From Bradyrhizobium sp. CCH5-F6 (GTDB lineage Bacteria > Pseudomonadota > Alphaproteobacteria > Rhizobiales > Xanthobacteraceae): a stretch of 64,000 nt of DNA. A model generated the notes under the pieces. That model made no database searches. It was given only the letters and a program-made list of their open reading frames with translations, and was not told the origin of the DNA. The position numbers and the translations under genes were made by a program. Positions 37,129 through 45,304 of the stretch are shown in pieces. Location: contig NZ_LSIC01000014.1 of the NCBI RefSeq assembly GCF_001556045.1, positions 4,790 through 68,789 of the forward strand, written 5' to 3'. Every line of letters begins with the position of its first letter. Position 1 is the first letter of the stretch.

Positions 37129-38412
37129 GTGCCCATCCACATCATTGACAGGCGCCTGAATCCAGGCGGCAAGAGTCTTGAGAACCGCCAGCGGTTCTTG
37201 CGTCGGGCCAAGTCCCTGGTGCAGGGCGCCGTCAAGAAGACCTCGCAGGAACGCGACATCAAGGACGTCCTGGAGGGTGGTGAGGTCACGATCCCCCTCG
37301 ACGGCATGCATGAGCCGCGCTTCCGCCGTGAAGGCGGAACGCGGGACATGGTCCTGCCCGGCAATAAGAAGTTCGTCGAAGGCGATTATCTCCAGCGCTC
37401 CGGCCAGGGCAGCGCCAAGGATTCCGGCCCCGGCGAGGGCGACAGCGAGGACGCCTTCCGCTTCGTGCTCAGCCGCGACGAGTTCGTCGATCTCTTCCTC
37501 GACGACCTCGAGCTTCCGGATCTCGCCAAGCGCAAGATCGCGCAGACCGAGAGCGAGGGCATCCAGCGCGCCGGCTACACCATGTCCGGCTCGCCCGCCA
37601 ACATCTCCGTGAATCGGACGGTGAAGCTCGCGCTCGCCCGCCGCATCGCGCTCAAGCGTCCCCGCAAGGACGAGATCGAGGAGCTGGAAGCCGCGATCGC
37701 CGCATGCACGGACGAGGACGAACGCACGGAGCTGGTCGCCCAGCTCGAAAGGCTGAAGGCGAAGTCAAAGCGCATTCCCTTCATCGATCCGCTCGACATC
37801 CGCTACCGCCGCTTCGAGACGGTGCCGAAGCCGGTCGCGCAGGCCGTGATGTTCTGCCTGATGGACGTCTCCGGCTCGATGTCCGAGCACATGAAGGACC
37901 TGGCAAAGCGCTTCTACATGCTGCTCTACGTATTCCTGAAGCGGCGCTACAAGCATGTCGAGATCGTCTTCATCCGCCACACCGACCGCGCCGAGGAGGT
38001 CGACGAGCAGACCTTCTTCTACGGTCCGGCCTCGGGCGGCACGCTGGTCTCCAGCGCGCTCCAGGCGATGCACGAGATCGTGCGGGAGCGCTTCAGCCCG
38101 TCGGACTGGAACATCTACGCCGCGCAAGCCTCCGACGGCGACAACTCCTATTCCGACGGTGAGCTCACCGGCATGCTGCTGACCGACAAGATCCTGCCGG
38201 TCTGCCAGTTCTTTGCCTATCTCGAAGTCGGGGAATCAGGCGGCAGCGCCTTCGATCTCTCCGATTCCTCGCTCTGGACCCTCTACGAGCGCCTCCGCAA
38301 CAGCGGCGCGCCGCTCTCGATGCGCAAGGTCTCGGAGCGCAGCGAGATCTTTCCGGTGTTCCACGACCTGTTCCAGCGCCGCGACACTGCCCAGGAGAAA
38401 GCCGCTCCATGA
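37129..38412 (+). CDS. yeaH: YeaH/YhbH family protein (DUF444)
   Basis: This 427-aa DUF444 protein is the usual partner of PrkA. It begins PIHIIDRRLNPGGKSLENRQRFLRR and carries a von Willebrand A-like domain with a MIDAS motif DVSGSMS (Asp246). The middle is charged and low in complexity (about 92-110). The start is a GTG at 37129; the nearby ATG at 37121 is out of frame. It lies 24 bases after prkA and overlaps spoVR by four bases. The MIDAS fold suggests metal-dependent protein binding; the target is unknown. Confidence 0.93.
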   Translation: MPIHIIDRRLNPGGKSLENRQRFLRRAKSLVQGAVKKTSQERDIKDVLEGGEVTIPLDGMHEPRFRREGGTRDMVLPGNKKFVEGDYLQRSGQGSAKDSGPGEGDSEDAFRFVLSRDEFVDLFLDDLELPDLAKRKIAQTESEGIQRAGYTMSGSPANISVNRTVKLALARRIALKRPRKDEIEELEAAIAACTDEDERTELVAQLERLKAKSKRIPFIDPLDIRYRRFETVPKPVAQAVMFCLMDVSGSMSEHMKDLAKRFYMLLYVFLKRRYKHVEIVFIRHTDRAEEVDEQTFFYGPASGGTLVSSALQAMHEIVRERFSPSDWNIYAAQASDGDNSYSDGELTGMLLTDKILPVCQFFAYLEVGESGGSAFDLSDSSLWTLYERLRNSGAPLSMRKVSERSEIFPVFHDLFQRRDTAQEKAAP

Positions 38413-39947
38413 CGGAACGTTTGTTCGAAGGCGCCGATTGGGATTTTCACACCTTGCAGCGCATCACCGATGCCTGCGAGGAGGTGGCGCTGAAGGATCT
38501 CGGGCTCGACGTCTATCCGAACCAGATCGAGGTCATCACGGCCGAGCAGATGCTGGATGCCTATTCGTCCGTCGGCATGCCCTTGTTCTACAAGCACTGG
38601 TCGTTCGGCAAGCACTTTGCGTTCCATGAAGCCTCCTATCGCAAGGGCCTGATGGGACTGGCCTATGAGATCGTGATCAACTCCTCGCCGTGCATCTCCT
38701 ATCTGATGGAGGAGAACACGGCGACGATGCAGACGCTGGTGATCGCGCACGCCGCCTTCGGCCACAACCACTTCTTCAAGAACAATTATCTGTTCAAGCA
38801 GTGGACCGATGCGGATGGCATCCTCGACTATCTCGACTTCGCCAAGAACTACGTCATGCAATGCGAGGATCGCTACGGCCGCATCGAGGTCGAGCGCACG
38901 CTCGATGCCGCGCATGCGCTGATGTCGCATGGCATCGATCGCTATCCCGGCAAGAAGAAGCTCGACCTGCGCGCCGAGGAGAAGCGGGCAGGGCGACGCC
39001 GCCAGCACGAGGAGGAGGTCTTCAACGATCTCTGGCGTACCGTGCCGGCCGGCAAGAGCAAGAGCCGCGCGGCTCTCAGCGTCGAGCGCCGCCGCAAGCT
39101 GCTCGGCCTGCCGCAGGAGAATTTGCTCTATTTCCTGGAGAAGAGCGCGCCGCGGCTGGCGCCCTGGCAGCGCGAGTTGCTCCGCATCGTCCGCCACATC
39201 GCGCAATATTTCTATCCGCAGAGCCAGACCAAGGTGATGAACGAGGGGACGGCCACCTACGTTCACTACCGCATCATGACCCAGCTGCATCAGCAGGGCC
39301 GCATCACCGACGGCAACTTCCTCGAATTCCTGGGATCGCACACCAACGTCGTGTTCCAGCCCGAGTTCGACGATCCGCGCTTCTCGGGCTTCAACCCCTA
39401 TGCGCTCGGGTTCGCCGTGATGCAGGACATCGAGCGCATCGTCACCAGGCCGGAGGACGAGGACCGCGAATGGTTCCCCGACATCGCCGGCAAGAACGAC
39501 GTCATGGGCGTGCTGCGCGACGTCTGGGCCAATTACCGCGACGAGAGCTTCATCGGCCAGTTCTTGAGTCCCAAATTGATGCGGCACTTCCGCATGTTCC
39601 ACCTGCACGACGACCCGGAGGAGCGCGCCGGCATCCGTGTCGATGCCATCCACGACGAGCGCGGCTTCCGCCGCGTGCGGCGCGAATTGGCCCGGCAGCA
39701 CGATGTCGGCTATATCGACGCCAATATCGAGGTGGTCGATGTCGATCTCTCCGGCGACCGCCGGCTGATCCTGCATCACCACGTCATCAAGGGCGCGCAG
39801 CTCAACGAGACCGACGCCAAGCGGGTGCTCCAGCATCTCGCCGATCTCTGGACCTACGACGTCGCGCTGATCGAGGTCGATGCCAACGACAAGGTCCTGC
39901 GCGAATACGTCGTGAGCCCCCGCCCGATCCCCGCGGCGGTGGCGTAG
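38409..39947 (+). CDS. spoVR: SpoVR family protein
   Basis: A 512-aa SpoVR homologue (YcgB type), the third member of the prkA-yeaH-spoVR stress operon. It contains YPNQIEVITAEQMLDAYSSVGMP, HWSFGKHFAFHE, VIAHAAFGHNHFFKNN, FYPQSQTKVMNEGTATYVHY and LGSHTNVVFQP. Several conserved His and Glu residues (AHAAFGHNHFF, NEGTA) look like a metal site. Its start overlaps the yeaH stop as ATGA. The molecular role is unknown; the name comes from a Bacillus cortex-formation gene, but this organism does not sporulate. Confidence 0.94.
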   Translation: MTERLFEGADWDFHTLQRITDACEEVALKDLGLDVYPNQIEVITAEQMLDAYSSVGMPLFYKHWSFGKHFAFHEASYRKGLMGLAYEIVINSSPCISYLMEENTATMQTLVIAHAAFGHNHFFKNNYLFKQWTDADGILDYLDFAKNYVMQCEDRYGRIEVERTLDAAHALMSHGIDRYPGKKKLDLRAEEKRAGRRRQHEEEVFNDLWRTVPAGKSKSRAALSVERRRKLLGLPQENLLYFLEKSAPRLAPWQRELLRIVRHIAQYFYPQSQTKVMNEGTATYVHYRIMTQLHQQGRITDGNFLEFLGSHTNVVFQPEFDDPRFSGFNPYALGFAVMQDIERIVTRPEDEDREWFPDIAGKNDVMGVLRDVWANYRDESFIGQFLSPKLMRHFRMFHLHDDPEERAGIRVDAIHDERGFRRVRRELARQHDVGYIDANIEVVDVDLSGDRRLILHHHVIKGAQLNETDAKRVLQHLADLWTYDVALIEVDANDKVLREYVVSPRPIPAAVA

Positions 39948-39982
39948 GGCGGCCGGCCACACGGAGAGATGCGCATTGATGT

Positions 39983-40173
39983 GCCCTCGCCCCTTGTGGG
40001 AGAGGGCAGCGACGCCGGCAGATACAAGCTCACTTAGGTGAGGGGTATCTCTCCGCACCCTCAGTGCCGATAGATACCGCTCATCCGGCGCCATAGCCGA
40101 AGCTTCGCTTCGGCGTCTTTAAGGACGGCGGCCGAAGGCCGCCTATGCCACCTTCTCCCACGAGGGGAGAAGG
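39983..40173. repeat. Composite palindromic repeat region
   Basis: This gap after spoVR holds several hairpins in series: GCCCTC/GAGGGC (39983-40007), gccgaagc/gcttcggc near 40097-40115, ggcggcc/ggccgcc near 40126-40143, and ccttctccc/ggggagaagg (40151-40173). It is a composite intergenic element of the type common between convergent Bradyrhizobium genes. No gene is seen in 39948-40201. Confidence 0.6.
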
Positions 40174-40201
40174 AAAAAGAGCGTGTTGGACACCGGCTGC
40201 A

Positions 40202-40645
40202 CTATGCCGATCGCTTCTTCGCCGCCTTCTTCTTCGACATATTCAACTCCACCGCAGCCCGGATCAGCGCCTTCAACGCCTTCTCATTGATGGTCTCGCC
40301 CTCGCGAATATCGATCGCGCGGCGCAAATTGCCGTCGAGGCTGGCGTTGAAAAGGCCCGCCGGATCCGCCAGCGCCGCGCCCTTGGCAAAGGTCAGCTTC
40401 ACCACTTCCTTGTAGGTCTCGCCGGTGCAGATGATGCCGTCGTGCTCCCAGACGGGAACGCCGCGCCATTTCCACGCTTCGACGACATCAGGGTCGGCCG
40501 CCCTGATCAGGCCGCGGACCCGTCCCAACGTCGCGCCGCGCCAGTCGCCGAGCTCCTTGATCCGGCCGTCGATCATCCTGGAAGGCGAAGCCGCATTCGC
40601 GTCCTTCTTGCCAGCCTTCTTCGCCGTCACGATCGTCTTCATCAT
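40202..40645 (-). CDS. DUF1801 domain-containing protein
   Basis: A cytosolic protein of about 147 aa. A Lys/Ala-rich N-terminus is followed by a DUF1801 fold (DGRIKELGDWRGATLGRVRGLIRAADPDVVEAWKW, VPVWEHDGIICTGETYKEVVKLTFAKG) and a basic C-terminus ending KKKAAKKRSA. DUF1801 proteins resemble the YdhG/frataxin-like fold; function unknown. GAGG lies five bases before the ATG at 40645. It is the last gene of the ArsR-led operon; its start is 10 bases from the stop of the small membrane protein. Confidence 0.82.
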   Translation of the reverse strand: MMKTIVTAKKAGKKDANAASPSRMIDGRIKELGDWRGATLGRVRGLIRAADPDVVEAWKWRGVPVWEHDGIICTGETYKEVVKLTFAKGAALADPAGLFNASLDGNLRRAIDIREGETINEKALKALIRAAVELNMSKKKAAKKRSA

Positions 40646-40655
40646 CACGCCTCGT

Positions 40656-40859
40656 TCACGCGGTGCCGCGGCGGACATAGGGCAGCGCGAACAGATAGAG
40701 CCCGGTCGCGAGCAGCGGAATCAGCGGCACGAGCGCCAGGAAGCCGATCCACACGGCCTGCACCTGCATGATCATCGCCACGATGTTGGCAATGACCGCG
40801 AGCGTGAAGGCCATCGACAGCCAGCGATGAATCTGCCGAATCCACATCTGCGTGCTCAT
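40656..40859 (-). CDS. Small two-TM membrane protein
   Basis: A 67-aa protein with a short basic N-terminus (IRQIHRW) and two hydrophobic helices (about residues 14-34 and 38-60), ending in RRGTA. I do not recognise a named family. It lies 42 bases after the SRPBCC gene and 10 bases before the DUF1801 gene on the same strand, so it is probably part of the ArsR operon. Confidence 0.7.
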   Translation of the reverse strand: MSTQMWIRQIHRWLSMAFTLAVIANIVAMIMQVQAVWIGFLALVPLIPLLATGLYLFALPYVRRGTA

Positions 40860-40901
40860 TGGGTCCTCCCTTGAAACTGATTGGAACGGGCGCCGGCGGT
40901 G

Positions 40902-41330
40902 CTAACCCGCTCGCGCCAGCACGTCGTCCAGCCTGGCGAGAAATTGCTTCCAGCCGGCATGCGCGCCGCCAAAAGCCTGCTTCTGCGTCGGGCGGAAGCC
41001 CGCCTGCTCGACGCGCAGATGCGTGCCGGTGCTCGTCGGCGTCAGCGTGAACGTCACGACGCTTTTCAGGTCGAACGCCGCATCCTCATGCGAGAAGTTC
41101 CAGGTATAGGCGAGGCTCTTCTGCGGCTCGATGGTGAGCACCTCGCAGTCCAGCACGCCGCCCCATTCGCCGCGCAGGTTGAAGCGATGACCGACCACGG
41201 GCTTGAAGTCGTTCTTCATCAGCCATTCCTCGATCAGATGCGGCTGCGTCAGCGCGCGCCAGATCCGCTCGGCCGGAAAGGCAAATTCGCGCTCGATGAC
41301 GACGGAGCGCGTTTCGGCAGGTTCGTTCAT
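40902..41330 (-). CDS. SRPBCC family protein (AHSA1-like)
   Basis: This 142-aa START/Bet v1-like protein has the AHSA1 pattern: REFAFPAERIWRALTQPHLIEEWL, FNLRGEWGGVLDCEVLTIEPQKSLAYTW, VTFTLTPTSTGTHLRVEQAGF and a final amphipathic helix. Such proteins bind hydrophobic ligands and are often encoded with ArsR regulators. The ATG overlaps the ArsR stop by four bases. Confidence 0.9.
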   Translation of the reverse strand: MNEPAETRSVVIEREFAFPAERIWRALTQPHLIEEWLMKNDFKPVVGHRFNLRGEWGGVLDCEVLTIEPQKSLAYTWNFSHEDAAFDLKSVVTFTLTPTSTGTHLRVEQAGFRPTQKQAFGGAHAGWKQFLARLDDVLARAG

Positions 41331-41650
41331 TGATCCATCCTCTTCAGGAGATCGTCGAGGGCGTCGAGCCGCTTCTGCCAGAATCCGGCCATCTGGCTGG
41401 TCCAGTCGATCAGCGGATTGAGCGCGCCTGGCCGCGCGCTGTAGTGGGTCTGGCGTCCTTCGTGGCGGTCGCGCACCAGCCCGGCCTGCTTCAAGGCGCC
41501 CAGATGTTTCGAGACCGCCGGCTGGGACACGCCGGATCGCGCCGTCAGCGCCCCCACGGTCTGCTCCCCCTCACGGCACAGCCGCTCGAAGATCGCCCGC
41601 CGGGTCGGATCGGCGAGCGTCCTGAACAGGAGATCATGAGCGGCGGACAT
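41327..41650 (-). CDS. ArsR/SdpR family metalloregulator-type repressor
   Basis: A 107-aa winged-helix protein: LLFRTLADPTRRAIFERLCREGEQTVGALTARSGVSQPAVSKHLGALKQAGLV, then the wing RHEGRQTHYSARP and a C-terminal helix. It lacks the CxC metal motif of classic ArsR and is closer to SdpR-like autorepressors. It heads an operon with the SRPBCC, membrane and DUF1801 genes. Two palindromic sites directly upstream are likely its own operators. Confidence 0.9.
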   Translation of the reverse strand: MSAAHDLLFRTLADPTRRAIFERLCREGEQTVGALTARSGVSQPAVSKHLGALKQAGLVRDRHEGRQTHYSARPGALNPLIDWTSQMAGFWQKRLDALDDLLKRMDQ

Positions 41651-41654
41651 GTGA

Positions 41655-41701
41655 AATCCATAACCAGAAAGTTATGGATTAATTGATAACCCTGGAGTTA
41701 T
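41655..41701 (-). promoter_or_regulatory. Two palindromic operators upstream of the ArsR-type gene
   Basis: Site 1 (41655-41680) has perfect 10-base arms AATCCATAAC and GTTATGGATT around a 6-base spacer. Site 2 (41686-41701) has ATAAC and GTTAT with the same 6-base spacing. The centres are 26 bases apart and site 1 lies five bases before the repressor's start codon, a layout that fits autoregulation. Binding by this ArsR is inferred. Confidence 0.65.
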
Positions 41702-41756
41702 GGGTAAGTCAAGCGCGAGGCGCCGAGATGGCCGTGGCTGGCGCAGCCCTCTCCAC

Positions 41757-41841
41757 GTCATTGCGAGGAGCCTTTGCGACGAAGCAATCCAGATTGCCCC
41801 CGCGGAGGGATTCTGGATTGCTTCGCTGCGCTCGCAATGAC
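41757..41841. repeat. gtcattgcgag palindromic repeat
   Basis: An 85-base element opens gtcattgcgagg and closes ctcgcaatgac, with an inner gcaatccag / ctggattgc pair. It is one of seven copies of this family in the window, and lies between the ArsR promoter and the DsrE-like gene. Confidence 0.8.
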
Positions 41842-41863
41842 GGAAAACGCGGCGGCAGCGCCG

Positions 41864-42313
41864 CTACGGCCGCAGATACAAATACCCCTGCGCCTGCAGC
41901 TCCGCGATACGGACCACGCCGCCATTCTCTGCGTTGACGAAGCCCGGCAGCAGATCCTTCAGCGTCACGTTCTGCGCCTTCATCGTGTTGCCGCAGGCAG
42001 CGAGCTCGATACCGTCCCTGGAGAAGTCACCGACGCGCTTGCTGACGTCAGGATTGGACTGTGCCGCGTGAAACGCCTTCAGCGCCGGCCCGTGAATCAC
42101 CAGCGCGATCGTCACATGCTCGGGTCCGCCGACGCCGTCGATGTGGTTCTGAATATTGCCGAGCACGAAGCTGACCTTCTCAGCATCGCTGAGATGATAG
42201 ACGACCTTCAGCTTGTTGCCCGCACCGGCTTCCGTGGCAGCTCTTGCGCTCGAGACGCCAAGCGCCGCGCCCAGGGCCGACACGGCGCTCCACAACATGT
42301 TCCGGCGGTTCAT
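41864..42313 (-). CDS. Exported DsrE/DsrF-like protein
   Basis: A 149-aa protein with an N-terminal signal (NRRNMLWSAVSALGAALGVSSARA, likely cut near residue 25) and a DsrE-like fold: LKVVYHLSDAEKVSFVLGNIQNHI, TIALVIHGPALKAFH, and the single Cys in IELAACGNTMKA. Periplasmic DsrE-like proteins are common and mostly uncharacterised; sulfur-relay activity is only suggested by the fold. AAGGAGA precedes the ATG at 42313. The longer frame to 42406 overlaps the neighbour and is not preferred. Confidence 0.83.
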   Translation of the reverse strand: MNRRNMLWSAVSALGAALGVSSARAATEAGAGNKLKVVYHLSDAEKVSFVLGNIQNHIDGVGGPEHVTIALVIHGPALKAFHAAQSNPDVSKRVGDFSRDGIELAACGNTMKAQNVTLKDLLPGFVNAENGGVVRIAELQAQGYLYLRP

Positions 42314-42351
42314 GGCGATCTCCTTCGACTGGGCCGAGCTCGCCGAAGATA

Positions 42352-42972
42352 TCACTTGTGGCGCAGTGCGGCGAGTTCCTTGCGGTCGGTCACCAGCGAG
42401 GCACATTCGCCATTGTCGGCGCGATCGAGGCGGAAGATCTTGTCGTCGGCGCCGGCCACGAGCGAATGCTCGGCGTCGTCATCCGGCTTGTTGTTCTGCC
42501 AGACCCTGACGCGTTCGAGCCGCACGATCGCTGACTTGTCGTCCTTGGACAGCGCAACGCCGATGCCGCCGCCCTCGCAGTCGACGCCGCAGCCGAGGCG
42601 CACGTCGCTGCCGCTCTTTGTGAACACGACGTGGTTGCACGAGCCGCTGGAGTCGAAATCGCCGCTGCGGTGGCGGTACCTGAAGCCGAGCCGGAAGGAG
42701 TTGTGGAGCTGCTTGTCCTCCTCGTCGAATTCCGCGGAGACCAGCAGCTTCATCGCGGCGACCTTCTGCTTGGGGTGTCGCGCCAGATGGTCCGCATCGT
42801 AGCGACGGACGAAGCAGGCATAGGCCTTGTTGCCAGGCGCGCCCGCATACACGCGTGCGTTGAAGGTCTCGGCTTCGGCCTTGCTTGGCTCGCGAATGTC
42901 GTCGCCGTCCTCGGCGCGGGTGGCGCCGGTCAGCGCGGCCAGGATGAGCGCAGCAAAGATACAGACCTTCAT
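42352..42972 (-). CDS. Hypothetical exported protein
   Basis: A 206-aa protein with a clear signal peptide (KVCIFAALILAALTGATRA) and a mature part with several cysteines (YACFVRR, GSCNHVVF, LGCGVDCEGGG, GECASL) that suggest disulfides. A Gly-rich CGVDCEGGGIGVAL segment stands out. I do not recognise the family. It lies 38 bases upstream of the DsrE-like gene on the same strand, so the two exported proteins may be co-transcribed. Confidence 0.75.
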   Translation of the reverse strand: MKVCIFAALILAALTGATRAEDGDDIREPSKAEAETFNARVYAGAPGNKAYACFVRRYDADHLARHPKQKVAAMKLLVSAEFDEEDKQLHNSFRLGFRYRHRSGDFDSSGSCNHVVFTKSGSDVRLGCGVDCEGGGIGVALSKDDKSAIVRLERVRVWQNNKPDDDAEHSLVAGADDKIFRLDRADNGECASLVTDRKELAALRHK

Positions 42973-43284
42973 GATGGCCTCGAGCGCGTGACGGGTTTTG
43001 CCGCAGCAGGACAGAGCTGCTGTCTGTTAGACGCCGGCGGGGTGCATCGCGTTCAACCGCTGCAAGTCGCCCGCGCGACCATCGCAATGCGGACTTGGGG
43101 CCGGTGGTTTTCGAGCCGAGCCTTAGTCACGGATGGGATCAAGAAGGTTCAAGCGGCGGAGCGCATTGATTTCCCTGGAACCCGATGCCGGGAATTGCTG
43201 CGACATTGTCTCGGTTCGTCAATGTGGTAGCCTTCACAGACGACCGCCTTTGGCGGTCGTAAGCTGGGGCTGACTTGTCAGTAT
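42973..43284. other. Intergenic region with a hairpin before the cyclase gene
   Basis: These 312 bases separate two divergent genes. The main feature is a perfect hairpin at 43240-43260 (arms acgaccgcc and ggcggtcgt, loop ttt) that ends 24 bases before the cyclase start. It has no T-run, so it may shape the mRNA leader rather than end transcription. A GGAAC at 43177 lacks a suitable -10 box. I see no gene here. Confidence 0.5.
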
Positions 43285-44838
43285 GTGGAGTCCCCCGCAA
43301 TGGGCGAAATTCGCAATTTCAAATCCGGCAATCAGGATGGGGCGTCTCCACACGGCCCCATGCCTCGTCGTCTCGCCGCGATCATCGTCGGTGACATCGC
43401 ATCATACAGCCGCATGATGCAGGCTGACGAGGAGGGAACGCATGTCCGCGTCAAGCGGATCGAACGCGATCTCATCAATCCCAGCATCGCCGAGCACCAT
43501 GGTACTCTGGTGAAGACGACGGGCGATGGCTTCATCGCCATTTTCGACAGTCCCGTCGAGGCGGTTCGATGCAGCATCGTCATCCAGCAGAACCTCATCG
43601 GCCGCAACGCCTCGCTTCCGAAGCACTCGCGGCTCGAATACCGCATCGGCGTCAATCTCGGCGACGTGATCGTGGAGCCGGACGATGTCTACGGCGACGG
43701 CGTCAACATCGCCTCACGCATCGAGGGCATCGCTGAGCCCGGTCAGGTCTATATCTCCGGCGCGATCTACGAGCAGATCAAGCACAAGGTAGTATGCGGC
43801 TATGAGTCGCTCGGCGACCGCAAGGTCAAGAACATCACCGACCCGGTGCGGGTCTATCGCGTGTTGCCGGATGCAGACGCAGTCGTCGGAACGCGCGGCC
43901 GGCGCGAGAATGTGCTGATCTTTCTGCTGGCCTTCACGGTCATGATGATGGCCGCAGGCGTGCTTTGGTATCTGCTGGCGCAGCCGGGCAGGATGGGCGA
44001 GCAGGCCGCTGCGCCAGTTGCTTCTCCGGCCGCGTCGCCGAGTCCGCAGCCGTTGCCGAGCGAGGCGGCGACGCAGACGCCGCAACCATCGCCGTCGTTG
44101 GCTTCGGCGCCTTCTTCGGCTTCGTCACCTTCGCCGCCGGTACCCAGCCCATCGGCGACGCCGCTTCGCGAACCCGAGATGATCGCCATTCGCGGCGGCA
44201 GTTTCGCGATGGGAAGCAATGATGATCCGACCGAGCGTCCCGTCCACCAGGTCACGATCAAGCCGTTCTCGCTTGGAAAATATCCGGTGACGGTGCGGGA
44301 GTGGAACGAATGCGCCGCTGCGAACGCCTGTGGTTTCACCGCAACCGGCAAGGACGATGCGCCGGTCAGCAATGTGAGCTGGACCGACGCGAAGCAATAT
44401 GCCGCCTTTCTGTCGCAGGCGACGAAAAAGCCCTACCGGCTTCCGAGCGAGGCCGAATGGGAATACGCAGCCCGTGGCGGGACGCAAACCAAGTATTGGT
44501 GGGGCGACAAGCTCCAGCCGGGTATGGCCGGATGCAAGGATTGCGGCGACCTCGCCGCCGACCAGCCGGCGAAGGTCGGCAGCTTCAAGCCCAATCCATT
44601 CGGTCTCCACGACATGGGCGGCGGCATCGACCAGTGGGTCGAGGACTGCTGGCACAAGAACTATCAGGGTGCGCCGGTCGACGGTTCGGCATGGACCAAC
44701 GGCGACTGCTCATCGCACGTCCTGCGCTCGGGCTCCTGGAAGAACGATTCGAGATACGTGCGGCCGTCCAACCGCGATGGCTACGACACCAATGTCCGCT
44801 ACCCCACGCATGGATTACGTGTCGCGCTCAGTCCGTAG
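43285..44838 (+). CDS. Class III adenylate/guanylate cyclase fused to a periplasmic SUMF1-like domain
   Basis: A 517-aa membrane protein. The cytosolic cyclase domain (about 30-195) keeps the catalytic set: metal Asp37 (VGDIASYS) and Asp81 (TTGDG), Lys77 and Asp134 for the base, Asn141 and Arg145 (NIASR) for the transition state. One membrane helix (about 210-232) and a Pro/Ser/Ala-rich linker (about 240-292) lead to a formylglycine-generating-enzyme-like domain (296-517). That domain lacks both catalytic cysteines: where active enzymes have GGSxxC it reads SGSWKND. Other cysteines (CAAANAC, CKDCGD) fit disulfides. It probably senses or binds a periplasmic ligand and controls cAMP synthesis. 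The start is GTG 43285 or ATG 43300. Confidence 0.88.
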   Translation: MESPAMGEIRNFKSGNQDGASPHGPMPRRLAAIIVGDIASYSRMMQADEEGTHVRVKRIERDLINPSIAEHHGTLVKTTGDGFIAIFDSPVEAVRCSIVIQQNLIGRNASLPKHSRLEYRIGVNLGDVIVEPDDVYGDGVNIASRIEGIAEPGQVYISGAIYEQIKHKVVCGYESLGDRKVKNITDPVRVYRVLPDADAVVGTRGRRENVLIFLLAFTVMMMAAGVLWYLLAQPGRMGEQAAAPVASPAASPSPQPLPSEAATQTPQPSPSLASAPSSASSPSPPVPSPSATPLREPEMIAIRGGSFAMGSNDDPTERPVHQVTIKPFSLGKYPVTVREWNECAAANACGFTATGKDDAPVSNVSWTDAKQYAAFLSQATKKPYRLPSEAEWEYAARGGTQTKYWWGDKLQPGMAGCKDCGDLAADQPAKVGSFKPNPFGLHDMGGGIDQWVEDCWHKNYQGAPVDGSAWTNGDCSSHVLRSGSWKNDSRYVRPSNRDGYDTNVRYPTHGLRVALSP

Positions 44839-44854
44839 AACTGGAGTAGGCTTG

Positions 44855-45304
44855 ATGAAGACCATTGCCTGTGTCGCGCTGGCGGCCGCGATTGCACTGC
44901 TCCCGGGCGCGGCCTCCGCGCAAGGCAAGACTGCGCCCAAGGACGCGAAGCTCTATTTCATCACGCCGTATGACGGTCAGAAAGTTCGCGGTGGATTCTG
45001 GGTCCGCTTCGGCTTGCGCAACATGGGCGTGACGCATGCCGGCGACGACTACCAGAACGCCGGTCACCATCATCTGCTGATCGACGTCAAGGATCCCATC
45101 GATCCCAAGGAGCCGATCCTGCAGGACAAGTCGCACCTGCATTTCGGGGCTGGTCAGACTGAAACCTTCCTCGAGCTTCCGCCGGGGACGCACACGCTTC
45201 AGCTGGTGCTCGGCGACGCGAAGCACTATCCGTTCGAACCACCCGTCGTGTCGGAGAAGATCACGATACGCGTCAGGCCGGCGGTATCGGCACGGAGCCG
45301 GTGA
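44855..45304 (+). CDS. DUF4399 domain-containing exported protein
   Basis: A 149-aa protein with a signal peptide (KTIACVALAAAIALLPGAASA) followed by a DUF4399 domain: LYFITPYDGQKVRGGFWVRFGLRNMGV, AGHHHLLID and THTLQLVLGDAKH. The His-rich AGHHHLLID motif is the family hallmark and could bind metal; the function is unknown. GGAG precedes the ATG. It follows the cyclase gene after 16 bases, so it may be co-transcribed. Its TGA stop abuts the convergent korB stop, forming TGATCA. Confidence 0.85.
   Translation: MKTIACVALAAAIALLPGAASAQGKTAPKDAKLYFITPYDGQKVRGGFWVRFGLRNMGVTHAGDDYQNAGHHHLLIDVKDPIDPKEPILQDKSHLHFGAGQTETFLELPPGTHTLQLVLGDAKHYPFEPPVVSEKITIRVRPAVSARSR

Noticed and set aside
43177..43181. 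GGAAC upstream of the cyclase as a stress promoter
   Set aside because: No TT-containing -10 box at the required distance.
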